Origin: Hyaloperonospora brassicae
Taxonomy: Eukaryota; Oomycota; Peronosporomycetes; Peronosporales; Peronosporaceae
NCBI GenBank assembly: GCA_947650285.1
Contig: CANTFL010001234.1
Coordinates: 124,001-188,000 of the forward strand
DNA: 64,000 nucleotides
Direction: 5' to 3'
Shown here: in pieces, positions 12,900 to 23,242 of the stretch
Layout of the letters: each line of letters starts with the position of its first letter
Numbering within the stretch: the stretch's first letter is position 1
The notes under the pieces: model-generated
What the model saw: the letters and a program-made list of their open reading frames with translations, nothing else
What the model was told of the DNA's origin: nothing
Databases searched by the model: none
Program-made: the position numbers and the translations under genes

Positions 12900-14437
12900 A
12901 ATAAGTGGAGGCTCTGAAGGCAAATGACGTCTGGGAGGTTGTCGTGCTCCCCAAGAAGGCGCACGTCTTACACAAAAAATGGGTGTACAAGACGAAGACC
13001 GAAGCACATGGAGACATCGAGCGATAAAAATCTCGATTTGTTATTTGCGGAAACGAGCAAGTGTTTGGAGTTGATTACAACCTTTCATTTGCGGTTGTGA
13101 TAGACTTGACGACCGTCAAGTTGATTTCGATCCTTTCCAGACGATGGAACGTGCCAGCACGTCATGGTGACGTGCCGAACGCCTATGTGAAGACGGAAAA
13201 GGAGGAGAATCTAGACATCTACATAAAAGTACCAAAGGGCATGCAACTGAGCCATAAGGAACTTGCAAGTTTCGGGGTGAAGTCCACCGGCGAGATCACG
13301 CTACTGCTAAAGAAGTCGCTTTGTGGGTTGAAGCAAGCTGGTCGACTTTGGAGTAAACTACTGCATTTAAGTCTGAACGAAAATGGCTTCAACCAGTGCA
13401 TGGCGGACATGTGCTTGTACTACTTACAAGAAGGTGACAACTGAACCATCGTAGGAGTCTACGTGGATGACCATTTGATCACTGGAAACAAGCAAAGCAC
13501 AGTCGACGATTTCTTCATCGGGATGGAGACATTTTCCAACAAGGACTTGTGCACAGTGCAGAAGTTTCTGGGACTTCGAATTTCCCTGGATTACACCCAC
13601 GGATGTGTCCTGGATCAAGAGGTCATGATCGACACACTGCTCAGGGATTTCAAGTTGAAGTGTGCGAACGGTGTACGAACGCCAATTGGAGATGACGGCA
13701 ACGCTGACGAAGACAACGTTTCAGACTACTTGCCCGCCAGCGGCGCAAGCGGTAAACCAAGTTTGAGATATTTTCAGTCGTTGGTCGGGAGTCTGCTGTG
13801 GATCGCGAGATGCACACGCCCCGAAATTTATATCGCAGTGCATAAAGCAACACGTCAGACCCACAAACCGACCGTCAAGGATTGGAAGGTATCGAAGCGC
13901 ATCGCGCGCTACCTAAAGGGGTCGAAGAACTTGAAATTGCACCTCAACGGCATCGGACCTAACCAGGAAGAAGTCAAGATCGATTGTTGGAGTGACGCAG
14001 ACTTTGCTGCCGATAAGGTGGAACGTAAGTCAGTTTCTGGTTGTGTGCTAACAATGGATGGTGCTGCTGTGTTGTGTTCATGCATGAAGCAGTCAGGTGT
14101 ATCGTTGAGTACGATGAAGGCGGAATTCATATCTGCCTCTCAAGCCGGACGAGAATTGTTGGGTGTCAGAGAGTTGCTCGTAGAGCTGAAGCTACGAGTA
14201 CACGATCCCATGCCCATGTACATGGATAATCAAGCGGCAATCAAGCAGCTCGAAGCAGAAAAGAGAACCTCAAGCGCCAAGCATGTGGACATTCGTTTTA
14301 AGTTCATCTGCCACTATGCGCGTGAGGGCATTTTGGTACCAAGCTTAGTAAAGTCGGAAGACTTGATGGAAGATATTCTGATCAAGTCGTTGGCAGTCCC
14401 ATTAATGGAATACTTGCGCAAGACATTCAAGTTGTAG
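12900..14437 (+). pseudogene. Copia reverse transcriptase and RNase H remnant
   Basis: RT starts around 12925 (VWEVVVLPKK-like) and continues in the open stretch 13061-13444. After one in-frame TGA at 13442 it resumes in a 324-codon frame to 14437. The RT catalytic motif YVDD is intact at 13460-13471. RNase H shows SDADFAAD (about 13994), STMKAEF (about 14107) and MDNQAAI (about 14222), the three acidic positions of copia RNase H. It ends just before a short purine-rich tract (about 14456-14464) and the 3' LTR. This is the best-preserved part of the element, but the TGA prevents a full-length product. Confidence 0.88.
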
Positions 14438-14464
14438 GCCACACAGGCTAACACCCAGGAAGAG

Positions 14465-14819
14465 TGTTAGAAATTATCGTGTTTGACAGGTTTCAAGATG
14501 TAAGTGATATACCATGGGACGGTGTCTCCTGATTAGCTGATTACCACACGACGTGACATGTGGACCACGATGAGACGAAGAGAGACGGTCGCCATGTGAC
14601 AAGTTGACACATGGGACTGTGAGAGACGGTCGCCATGTGACAGAATGTCAGATGGGAAAGGAAGAGACGGACACCATGCGTGACTTGACATGGTCAAGTT
14701 GCAGTTTTTGTTTCTGGTCATGCATATCGTAGTGTTGACGAAGGTAGTTTTTAACACTCAATATATTTCACTTTTACTTCCTATATCCTTTGCATAAGTG
14801 CATACACCAACATCTAACA
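14465..14819 (+). repeat. Copia 3' LTR
   Basis: Starts TGTTAGAAATT and ends TCTAACA, followed by target duplication TTAAA (14820-14824). It differs from the 5' LTR at about nine sites, including a one-base deletion near 14562. The purine-rich stretch aggaagag directly upstream is the likely polypurine tract. Confidence 0.93.
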
Positions 14820-14824
14820 TTAAA

Positions 14825-15424
14825 CACCGGATGCGTACCCTCTCACTGCTTTTCACGTAATTCCGAAGCGGATAGTACCGAGCGGCCCTGTGATAGGCGT
14901 TCGCTCCCGAAGCGAGCTACCCTTTACTGGGCACATGGTAGGACCAAATTCAATCTAGACCATAACGTTCGAGTCCCTTAGATAATACATGTAACAAGGC
15001 ACATGTAGCACACTGGCAACAGTGCGTATCAAGCTCTCACGTACTGCAGTGAGAACTAGTGCCCTGTTAGGCTTACGTACTCAGCCCGCTTACAGGAATA
15101 CTTTGAACCAAACGACCTTATCCTGGTAAAAGAAAAGAAAAACTGTATCAATATGTTTAAGTCCTTAAGTTTGTCTTTGTTTAAAGTCCTGTCTAAATTA
15201 TAATAAGAGTAAATCATACATGATGACGTCTATTCACCACCCATTGCGCGTCTAGCAGAGAGTGGTGGGATATAATGATATATCACCAAATGAGTAGACC
15301 TATGGGTCACTGCAACAATGTCACTGAACTTGGTGGTATTATAGTGATAATCCTTAGACTTAATATCCTCTACTTCCATTATTGTCATAACTGATACATC
15401 ATGGAACGGGCTAACCCCGTTACA
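14825..15424 (-). repeat. Decayed gypsy LTR relic beside the copia insertion
   Basis: From roughly 14990 to 15423 the sequence follows the minus-strand order of the gypsy LTRs. It has ggtaaaagaaaag...actgtatcaatat near 15124, gatgacgtctattcaccacccattgcgcg near 15220-15250, a tattgtcat segment near 15380, and the end aacgggctaaccccgttaca at 15404-15423. Identity is low with many small indels, so it predates the intact copies. I see no gene or clear structure in 14825-14990. Confidence 0.6.
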
Positions 15425-15659
15425 CGGCCTAATATTATAGCATCGTCGTTGCAGCTATCGATTGTGTCGATTTCCATCAACAACAATAACGCTCCGGAAT
15501 TCCTGATAACTGCCTGTCGAAAACCAAGTGCGCGTTTCAGGTTCAATCGGTGCACAATTCTGCAGTCAGGGTCAAGATCCCAGTCAGCGACCAGCACACT
15601 AGCCACGTCGTCCAGTTTCAAAGCAGAGTATGCTTTACACGCAGTCGTATCAGTCCAAA
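15425..15659 (-). pseudogene. Fragment of an interrupted minus-strand host sequence
   Basis: On the minus strand most of this stretch is open, for example ...KLDDVASVLVADWDLDPDC... I do not recognise the product. It lies just outside the target duplication of gypsy copy A. The matching piece on the other side of that element is 23640-23797, so before the insertion the two were contiguous. It may be the far end of the same decayed minus-strand locus seen at 31.8-33.7 kb, but this is inference. Confidence 0.35.
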
Positions 15660-15664
15660 TCGCA

Positions 15665-16052
15665 TGTAACGGGGCAGCCCGTTACATGGAAATTGTCATT
15701 TGAGAGATAATGACAATAAAGAATATTATGTTGAATATTCTTTGAACAATATCACCAATGGTGGTGATATCGAAGGGTCGACCAAAGCGTCTGCTCATTG
15801 GTTGATATCTTGACGATATCAACCCATTAATCGCCGCAAGACGCGCGCAATGAGTGGTGACGAGACGTCTTCATACACTCAGTAAGAATAGCATAATTAA
15901 GTCAAACAGAGAGACAGTGGTTAAAGATTTAAATATATTAATATAACAGTTCTACTTTTACCCTATCTACGCTTCCTCGGTTGCCTCGTGTACGTCTGTC
16001 GGGCGCACCAAAACACTTGCGTTAAGGTCACGCAAGGGTGTGCCCCGTTACA
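15665..16052 (+). repeat. Gypsy copy A 5' LTR
   Basis: TGTAACGGGGC...GCCCCGTTACA, itself beginning with the hairpin GTAACGGG-gcag-CCCGTTAC. It resembles the 5' LTR of copy B (31386-31772 on the minus strand) more than its own 3' LTR. Shared 5'-type states include catttgag, attatgttg, atatcttgacg and gcataattaagtcaaac. Confidence 0.95.
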
Positions 16053-16072
16053 CCTGGTAGCACTTTGTAGTC
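16053..16072 (+). promoter_or_regulatory. Gypsy copy A primer-binding site
   Basis: Two bases after the LTR the sequence reads TGGTAGCACTTTG. This would pair with a tRNA ending ...GTGCTACCA, consistent with a normal CCA-end primer. The same bases lie next to the 5' LTR of copy B. I cannot say which tRNA. Confidence 0.55.
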
Positions 16073-16186
16073 CTTCCAAGGACCACAGCATCCAACATGA
16101 ACATGTTGGATGATGAAGAGACCTTTCATGCCACGCGTGAAGGGTTTACCCATTTGAGTGACATCAAATGAAGTGCGGTAGAACGA

Positions 16187-17258
16187 ATGAGTTCTACCGT
16201 AGGCGAGTTCGCCATTAGCGCCATGTTGGAGTCTCTAGACAGAGACCAACAACATGCCGCTATAGCCAAGTTCATTCGAAATGAATTTGTCGCCGAAAGG
16301 GAGAAAGCAGCCTTGCTTCACCAGCAAGGCTCTCAACAGGCCGAGCAGTTGAGAGAATTCGGAGCTCAACAGACAGAGCTGTGAGCGGTTGAGACAGCAG
16401 CAATTCCATGCTGCTGTGGGCGGGACGGCACATGCGCGCCGTCCCGAGGTCATGAAAGTTGACATCTCCAAATACAGTGGAGTCCCGGAAGAGTCCCTGT
16501 TACTGTGGTTTGTCGAACTCGACAGAGCCTTAAGGGCTCGTCGCGTCGAAGATGAGCAAATGAAACTCACATTTGCTCAGACCCACTTGGCAGGACGTGC
16601 CAAAACTTGGTCCCTGGGGCTCGAGAGTAGCGACCCAAATGTGTTTAGGTCGCTAGATGACTTCAAGTCCCGGCTCAGACAAACGTTTGAGCCGCCACGG
16701 GCTGAGTTCAGGGCTCGTTCAGAGCTCCTGAAACTCAAGCAGGGTAAGCGTGATGTGCACGCTTACGCACAACATATACGACTCCTTGCGAGTAGTGTAA
16801 CTGCTAACCCAGTCCATGAACACACGTTGATTACGGTGTTCATGCAAGGGCTCGCAGAAGGGCCCGTCAGGAGTCACCTGTTCCGCCTTGAGCTGAATAC
16901 GCTGGAAGATGCGATATCAGCCGCGGAACAGGAAGACTTTAGCATGAGACAGGCTCATGCTAGCTCGAACTCTTATCGGCCACCGAGACGACAAGAGATC
17001 GGAGGTCCAGAACCAATGGAACTCTGCTATGTTGAGAGCGAGAGACCTCGCTCTTCAAACAACAAGCGATTGCAGAAGTGCAATCGCTATCAGAAGTTAG
17101 GGCACTACGCATACGAGTGTAGCGCTCCACGCCCAGTACCAAACAGTACTGAGCGAAATGGACTACCATTTGCCAGAAAGAGTAATGGGCGTGGGTCCAG
17201 CGCTGTTACGAAGCCGCAACAGCGAGACGGACCATCAAAAAATGGTCGGGGTCAGTAG
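16187..17258 (+). pseudogene. Gypsy copy A gag
   Basis: A first frame (16187-16384, MSSTVGEFAISAML...) ends in TGA. Four bases later a second frame runs to 17258 and contains a typical helical retrotransposon gag domain (about 16450-16960: LLLWFVELDRAL, AKTWSLGL, FKSRLRQTFEPP). A zinc knuckle lies at 17079-17120, but the second ligand is Tyr instead of Cys (CNRYQKLGHYAYEC), and copy B has the same change. Gag assembles the particle. The early stop and the altered knuckle make full function doubtful. The overlap arrangement of the first frame is the same in copy B. Confidence 0.85.
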
Positions 17259-17260
17259 GG

Positions 17261-18787
17261 GTGGAGCGCCCTACTGATCCACCAACCTCAAGAGAATTTG
17301 CAAATCTCTTGACAAAAGTTGCTCCAGATACACAATCATTGTGTGTCTCTACACCTGGTGATGACGTTTCGCTCATCACCCTGAAGTTGGAAGCGACAAA
17401 TGGATTGTCGCTTCGTGTCCTAGTAGACTGTGGGGTGTCGAAAAACTTTGTTCGACGCCAGTCACTAGAGGGTCGTAGGATCAAGTTCGTTGAGCGCGAC
17501 ATTACCCTCACGAGGATGAAGGTGCGCCTTGCAACAGGCGCATCGATAACCGTTGAGAAACGTGTAGTAGGAATCCACTACACGTTAGAGGACGAACAGT
17601 ACGATGATGACTTCATCGCACTAGATCTGGATGACAAATTTAATGTCATCCTGGGATTACCTTGGCTCAGAAAGTACGAGCCAAGGGTGAGCTGGCAGCA
17701 TCGATCCGTGAAGATGCCTGCCGCTTGTTCATCAGATGGCCATCTGATGAACATCTTGGTGCGTTCACAAGCGTGTGGATGTTCTGCGAGTGAGTGCGAT
17801 GACCCCACTTGCGGTACGGTCGTTAGAACGACTGCACAAGATTACAGTGTAGTTGATCACTACACTGTGGAGCAAGCTCCCGGCGGCTGTACAGAGGTAC
17901 AGGCTGCGCCGAAGATCCACCACTCGAATAAGTCGAGTGAACCGGGACATGGATGCATGCCTCGCGGGCAGCATCTTGGAAGTAATAAACCTGTTGCCTC
18001 CAAAGGGCAACATGGAAATCCTAGGTCGGCTGGAGAGTCGACCGTAGAGGATCGGTGCCTGACTGTGGTTGCACAGCCACAGTCAGAAGACGTCGAGGGA
18101 ATAAGTCCCCACGTGCTTGAGGAAGGAATTCCTCAAGATTCACTTGATGAGGGATCAGGCCATCAGCAACCTGTGGAAGCAAGTTCCCAGGAAGAAACCG
18201 AGACGTTGAACGTATTGGTTAATGACGGATCAAGCGTAGGCGCTTATACGCTTGATCTGATTGTGCCTCCGAAGTTAACTTCGGAGATAACTCAGTTGGC
18301 AACGCTAGAACCGAAACGGTTCTTGCGTGATATGCGTAGTGGCAAAGTCAAGCAGGTCTGCATACTCGTCACAGAGGATGAGTATGTGGCCGAAATTCGG
18401 TCGGCCACAGTATTTGCTGAGAACGAACGGGTTCTCAGCAGCTCATCGATGGACGAAAGTGTCCTCGATGAGAAGACTCGGATTGAGCGATACGCGTCTC
18501 AATCCTGGGAGTCACTTCAGGCAAATCCTTTGTATAAGGATTTGATTGAATTCAGGGATGTGTTCCCTGAATCCGTGCCATGCGAGTTGCCTAAGGACAA
18601 AGACACTCGACACGAGATCGAGCTCAAACCGGGCTCGAAGTACTGTGTCATGAAGCAGTGTCCACTGCCTCGTGAACAAGTACTAGCGATCGACAAGTTC
18701 TTTGCCGATCGCTTAGCAGCGGGCCATGTGAGGGAATCAACATCCCCTCACAGCTCTCCGACCTTCTGTGTGCGAAAGGCCACATGA
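17261..18787 (+). pseudogene. Gypsy copy A protease and N-terminal RT
   Basis: An open frame of 508 codons. Residues about 40-150 form an aspartic protease; its active-site segment reads LVDCGVS where copy B has LVDCGAS, with Asp present. A long low-complexity linker follows. From about residue 430 the start of reverse transcriptase is clear (VFPESVPCELP..., HEIELKPGSKY, PLPREQVLAIDKFF, SPTFCVRK). It ends at a TGA (18785-18787) directly before the conserved RT segment GWRIVHAF, and copy B stops at exactly the same codon. The shared stop is either an ancestral defect or a recoding site. Confidence 0.88.
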
Positions 18788-20109
18788 GGGTGGCGGATAG
18801 TGCACGCATTCAGCAAATTGAATGCTGCAACGGTACCGGCTCAGACGCCGATACCGAGGAAGGACGTAATCATAGATGGTATGTCAAAGAGTACCATCTT
18901 TTCGTCCATGGATCTGATGGATGGATTCTATCAGATCCTCATGCGTGAACGGGACATCCTCTTCACGGCAGTGAGTACCCCCAGAGGGATGATGTGGGAG
19001 TGGCTAGTTATGACACAGGGGCTGAGCAATTCCCCTGCAACATTCAACAGATGTGTCACAAATCTGTTGAGACCGGTGCGAGACTTCGCACCGAGTTACT
19101 TCGACGATGTGTTCGCCCATAGCCGGTCTAAGGACGGAAAAACGGACGTTGAAGTTCACAGAACTCACGTTCGACAGGTTCTTCAACTTATGCGCAAGTA
19201 TAAGTTGTACGCCAACCTCAAGAAGTGTATATTCGCGGCTAGCGAAATACCACTTCTTGGGTGCATCGTGGGTAAACACGGCGTACGCCCTGATCCCGCA
19301 AAGATTAAGGCGATCACCGACTGGCCAGTGCCAGTCGATGTCAAGGGACTAAGAAAGTTCCTTGGTCTAGCGGCGTACTTGCACAAGTACTCGCGCAACT
19401 ACGCCGAGATGACGGTACATCTTTCTTGGTTGCTCAAAAAAAATGTCAAGTGGTCATGGAACGCTGAGTGCCAGCGTTCCTTTGAGGTATCAAGCAAAGC
19501 TTGATGCAATCGCCGATCTTGGCGATTGCAGATCAGGACAGACCATTTCATGTGGTCTGTGACGCCAGCGATTTTGCAATCGGCTGTGCGTTAATGCAGT
19601 TCGACGCAGATGGCGCGGAGCGCGTCATCTGTTATCAGTCGCGTCAGCTGCAAGCAGCTTAGAGTAATTACCCAGTGCATGACAAGGAACTACTTGCCAT
19701 GAAGTACGCACTGGCTAAGTTTCGCGTCTATCTCTTGGGAGATAGACCGTTCATCGTCTACACGGACCATGCATCATTACGCACGGCCGTAAATAGCCCA
19801 CACCTCTCGCAACGAATGGCGAGGTGGCTGTCTTTCTTCGCGGAGTATAACTTCTCCGTGGAGTATAAACCAGGACGACTAAACGTCGTCGCTGATGCGC
19901 TTTCGCGCCGGCCCGATATCGAGACGGACGCACAACCAAACAGTGAGGATAAGCCCACTGTTGCGACACTGTCAGTCAGTGTCCCGTCGTCAAGTTTACT
20001 TAACGACGTTCGAAAGGCATACGCAGAAGATAAGGATCATCTGCGATTGATGGATCATCTGGTGAATCCATCCAGTAAATCAATGAGGGATTTACCGGCT
20101 TTGTACTGA
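18788..20109 (+). pseudogene. Gypsy copy A RT core and RNase H
   Basis: After the TGA the RT frame continues through FSSMDLMDGFYQ and the catalytic YFDD (19097-19108). The frame changes at about 19490, where RNase H begins (HVVCDASDFAIG). A TAG (about 19660) comes before NYPVHDKELLA, and the frame then runs to 20109 with TDHASL and VADALSRRPD, the usual RNase H/connection motifs. These enzymes copy element RNA into DNA. Copy B carries the same frame change and the same stops. Confidence 0.88.
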
Positions 20110-20142
20110 TCCTCCTCGGATCGGTATAGTACACGCAACGGA

Positions 20143-20817
20143 TTGCTGTCTTATACAGCTGTTGCCGACGACACGCCTCGTGTCGTCGTACCCGCTCATC
20201 ATGATTTGCGTTTACGCATCATGTATGAGTGTCACGATGCCCCAACAGGCGGCTATCGTGGTAGAGAAAAGACTTACCTCACGGTAAGTCGTGACTTTTA
20301 CTGGTCCCGCCAGTATCAGTTTGTACGCAAGTACATACGTGCTTGCGAGGTTTGTCAACGGTTGAAGCCTAGTCCTTCATCCCGTGCGCCATTTCAGCCT
20401 CTGCCTGTTCCGACAGAGTGCTGGCAGTCCGTTTCAATGGAATTCGTCTTCGGTTTTCCCGAAGACGCTCACACGAATAATGGTATTCTTGTGTTTGTTG
20501 ACCGATTCAGCAAGATGGTCCATCTTGCTGCTGTCCCTGAGTCGATCAAGGCTCAAGGTTGTGGTCGTGTCTTTCTCGACACGGTCTTTAGACTCCACGG
20601 GTTACCCCGTGAACTCGTATCCGACCTTGACCCTCGGTTCACGGCGGCATTTTGGCAAACCTTGTTCCGTTCTCTTGGAACACTATTGAAGATGTCTACT
20701 TCTGACCATCCGGAAACAGATGGTCAGACGGAACGTGCGAACCGTGTCCTCGAAGAGATCATTCCAGGACATGTCCACTCGTTTTCGAGTTGGAGCGAAT
20801 TCCTTCCAATGGTGTAA
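20143..20817 (+). pseudogene. Gypsy copy A integrase
   Basis: The zinc-binding HHCC region (HDLRLRIMYECHD...CEVCQRLK) is followed by the rve core. The first catalytic position reads SMEFVFGFP; related oomycete gypsy integrases usually have Asp here, and both copies have Glu. The second Asp (VSDLDPRF) and the Glu (HPETDGQTERANRVLEE) are present. A TAA at 20815-20817 interrupts before FAINNSVHAST, again at the same place in copy B. Integrase inserts the cDNA, so loss of the first Asp would be expected to cripple it. Confidence 0.88.
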
Positions 20818-22148
20818 TTCGCCATCAATAATTCGGTGCATGCTTCCACACAGCACACACCGCTTTACGTGAATGGCATACATCATCCACGAGTGCCCAC
20901 CCTTCTAGAGTGTGACTCTCGGGTAAGGGGGGGACTCATTCGAGCAAAAACCGTTCTGGCTCTTGCTCATCACGTGTCGACGCTAACGTCGTCACGTATG
21001 ATGCCGATGTCGATCAGGTCGACATCGATGAAGAAGATCACCTCAATAATAGCGGCGACGCTATTACTGACTCGGATGATGATGACGATGCTGGTATATT
21101 CAGCATCGTCAACGATTATTCCAGCGAGGAAGAAGACAACCTCGCTGAAGACGAGAATAATCTCTTAGCAGTGCGCACGAAGCGCACTGAAAGACAAAAC
21201 AAAGAGTCAGCAGAGAACTTCCTGCTGACTCGAGAGGCGGTAGTCCGTTTCGTTCAGGACGCCATCGCAAACGCGGTGGACCGCCAGAAACGGAACGCAG
21301 ATAAGAATGGAAGAGCAAATGTTCTTTCATTTAAAGTTAACGACCTAATACTACTGTCTACATTAAACTTACCTGGACATGCAGTCACTAGTGTCGGCAG
21401 TAGTAAACTGCTGCCGAAGCACATTGGACCATTTCGAGTGTTGCACCGCAAGGGAAATGCATACACGATCGAATTGCCACGTAGGATGCGTGCGCATCCT
21501 ACGTTTTACGTGGGGCGACTCAGACCGTACTGTCGGTACGAGCCTTCTTCTTCCGATGAAGATAGCCCCCACGTTCAAGAACATCCTTCAAGTTCTTGCG
21601 TTTGCGCTCCAGAAGATCCGTCTGTTCGCGCAGATATGATACCTCGGAACTCAACCGAGATATCTCCCCGCGAGCTGTCGCCAGCTCGCCGTAAAGGGAG
21701 CGGACATCCCGCTCGACCTGAAGCTGCGCTGTGGCGTAATCGGCGCGGTCTCTCGCCCGATCATCCTCGCGATCCTTGCGGTTCTTCCGCACGGTGTCAG
21801 TCCAAGCGTAGCGCCGGTCGCGCTCGTGCTTCAAGTCATCGCGCGATTCGTCGATTGCGCGATCCATCTCGTAAGGGTCGAGATGGTGAACCGAATCATC
21901 TGGAGGAGGTCTTTCCTCCTCCACCACATCCTTTGGTGGATGATCACGGTGGTCAAAGCTTTCTAGTGGAGCGTATCTTGAATCACCGTGACGATTCAGG
22001 ATCAAGGACGAGCTACCTCGTCCAGTGGCGGGGGTATCCACCCTCTTGGAACAGCTGGGAGCCCCGCTCTCAGCTGTTGATGGATGCTGAAGGTCTCGCC
22101 CGACAGTATGACGAGACTCATCCGATAGGTCCTCGGGCCCATCGGTAA
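20818..22148 (+). pseudogene. Gypsy copy A integrase C-terminus with chromodomain
   Basis: After the stop the frame continues into an acidic segment. A run of seven G (about 20927-20933; eight in copy B) shifts the frame. It reopens at 21171 for 325 codons with the integrase C-terminal fold (VLSFKVNDLILLST, KHIGPFRVL, HPTFYVGRLRPY). After a charged linker comes a canonical chromodomain (about 21959-22120: FLVERILNHRD, TSYLVQWRGYP, WNSWEPRSQLL). Chromodomains guide insertion to marked chromatin. The segment 21520-22148 is also open on the opposite strand. Confidence 0.85.
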
Positions 22149-22665
22149 AAACGCGCTTTTGGCGCTTGTAGACGGATTGCAAGTTTGCAATCGTGTCACG
22201 CATCTCAGCCGAGATGTGTGCCCTTCCCCAGGCCGAACTTAGGGAATGCACGTCCCTATATTCACGCTGCGAGTTGTCAACACAACTCGCACAACGGTCT
22301 CCCCATGCGAGGCAAAGAATGTCTGCCTCACTCGACAAACAGTGCAACCGGTACCTAGCATCGGTTGGCGTTCGCCTTTCGAACCTGAGGCGTGTCGTCT
22401 CAAGTTTCTTGAGCCACCCTTCTCGTCCAAAATTCTTTACGTTTTGGACGAACCTATTCCACGCAGCCAAAAGCGATGCTTTGTCACGCTTTTGGTTGCC
22501 ATTGTACCATCGATGTCTAAGAAAGACATCGAGATAAAAATCTTCTTCAGTGCGAAAGTTCTTCGCGCTGGAACTCAAGCCGTGAAGCTCAGTCGCATCG
22601 AATAAGGGTATTCGATGGTGTTGGCTTGTCTCGTGAGACAAGCCATTGATGATCCGTTCGGGCAA
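21520..22665 (-). CDS. Antisense ORF 2 of gypsy copy A (helical, coiled-coil)
   Basis: A 381-codon minus-strand frame inside the 3' part of the element. The first third is a helix-rich block with FRTEEDFYLDVFLRHRW and a run of Trp, Arg and Lys. The middle is charged and Pro-rich. The last ~120 residues are strongly coiled-coil (LATARGEISRLSSEVSY, ERKRKNLKDVLERG), ending in a basic tail. I do not recognise a family. It overlaps the chromodomain end of pol by 629 bp, so both strands code there. Copy B has the same frame with one frameshift. It converges on gag-pol and presumably would need transcription from the 3' LTR side. Antisense ORFs are known in some plant gypsy elements; equivalence is not shown. 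Confidence 0.6.
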   Translation of the reverse strand: MPERIINGLSHETSQHHRIPLFDATELHGLSSSAKNFRTEEDFYLDVFLRHRWYNGNQKRDKASLLAAWNRFVQNVKNFGREGWLKKLETTRLRFERRTPTDARYRLHCLSSEADILCLAWGDRCASCVDNSQREYRDVHSLSSAWGRAHISAEMRDTIANLQSVYKRQKRVFTDGPEDLSDESRHTVGRDLQHPSTAESGAPSCSKRVDTPATGRGSSSLILNRHGDSRYAPLESFDHRDHPPKDVVEEERPPPDDSVHHLDPYEMDRAIDESRDDLKHERDRRYAWTDTVRKNRKDREDDRARDRADYATAQLQVERDVRSLYGELATARGEISRLSSEVSYLREQTDLLERKRKNLKDVLERGGYLHRKKKARTDSTV

Positions 22666-22728
22666 ACGCCACGGCTTCAGCTCATCACGCTTCGAAGTGG
22701 TACCTCTGTCGGTACCACGGCTCCCAGA

Positions 22729-23106
22729 TTAACGACGGCTCACGCCATCGTCATCACGCTTGTGCGAAGAAGCACGAGTCGGCGGTGGTAAGGAATAATA
22801 CTCCTCACCACTCTGATCACCTTCATCATCACTGCCGAACAGACTGTGATGCAAATCACGATTCCGTTCGTTCGGCAGTGGCCTTGGCGAATACTGAGGC
22901 GTCGCCGGTGATCGAGACGTCTCTGGAACATTGCCCGAGTCAGACACGTCTGACTCGCCAGAGTAGATGACCTCAATGTCGGGGTCATCATGCGCACGCG
23001 GTGTGGTTCTGCGTGCACCTGCGGCACCTGTTGCTGCAGGCGACGAATCGTCTGCCGCAGAGGCTGGCACACCAGCGGGCTGTGCGTGTCTTGAGTCACC
23101 TCGCAT
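22729..23106 (-). CDS. Antisense ORF 1 of gypsy copy A
   Basis: A 125-codon minus-strand frame (MRGDSRHAQPAGVPAS...) rich in Ser, Pro, Asp and Glu, with acidic patches such as GESDVSDSGN and LFGSDDEGDQSGEEYYS. It looks like a disordered acidic N-terminal region. A TAA separates it from antisense ORF 2, and the same frame continues open after that codon into the next ORF. The two may therefore once have been one protein of over 500 residues, or be joined by stop-codon readthrough. Copy B has the identical product and the same TAA. Function unknown. Confidence 0.5.
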   Translation of the reverse strand: MRGDSRHAQPAGVPASAADDSSPAATGAAGARRTTPRAHDDPDIEVIYSGESDVSDSGNVPETSRSPATPQYSPRPLPNERNRDLHHSLFGSDDEGDQSGEEYYSLPPPTRASSHKRDDDGVSRR

Positions 23107-23242
23107 AGATATGTTAACTATGCGAAGTCAAGCGGAAAGTGAATGGAACGGACCCAACAAGTGCTCCCTGTCCCAATGGTGGCCAACGGGTGGCCGCCAG
23201 ATTTTAAATAGTCACATGGTGACTATCAGTTATGGGGGGTGA

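Larger units (their letters stand above)
9600..14819 (+). mobile_element. Ty1/copia LTR retrotransposon
   Basis: A complete element of about 5.2 kb. The LTRs are 356 and 355 bp and end in the inverted repeat TGTTAGA/TCTAACA. It is flanked by a perfect 5-bp target duplication, TTAAA, at 9595-9599 and 14820-14824. The domain order gag, protease, integrase, RT, RNase H identifies Ty1/copia rather than gypsy. The two LTRs differ at about nine positions by eye (around 97% identity), so the insertion is fairly recent. The polyprotein is nevertheless broken by many stops and frame changes, so this copy is not autonomous and was probably moved by another copy's proteins. Confidence 0.93.

Noticed and set aside
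14860..14960. tRNA-like sequence after the copia element
   Set aside because: GC-rich with a short hairpin, but no cloverleaf with proper arms could be drawn.
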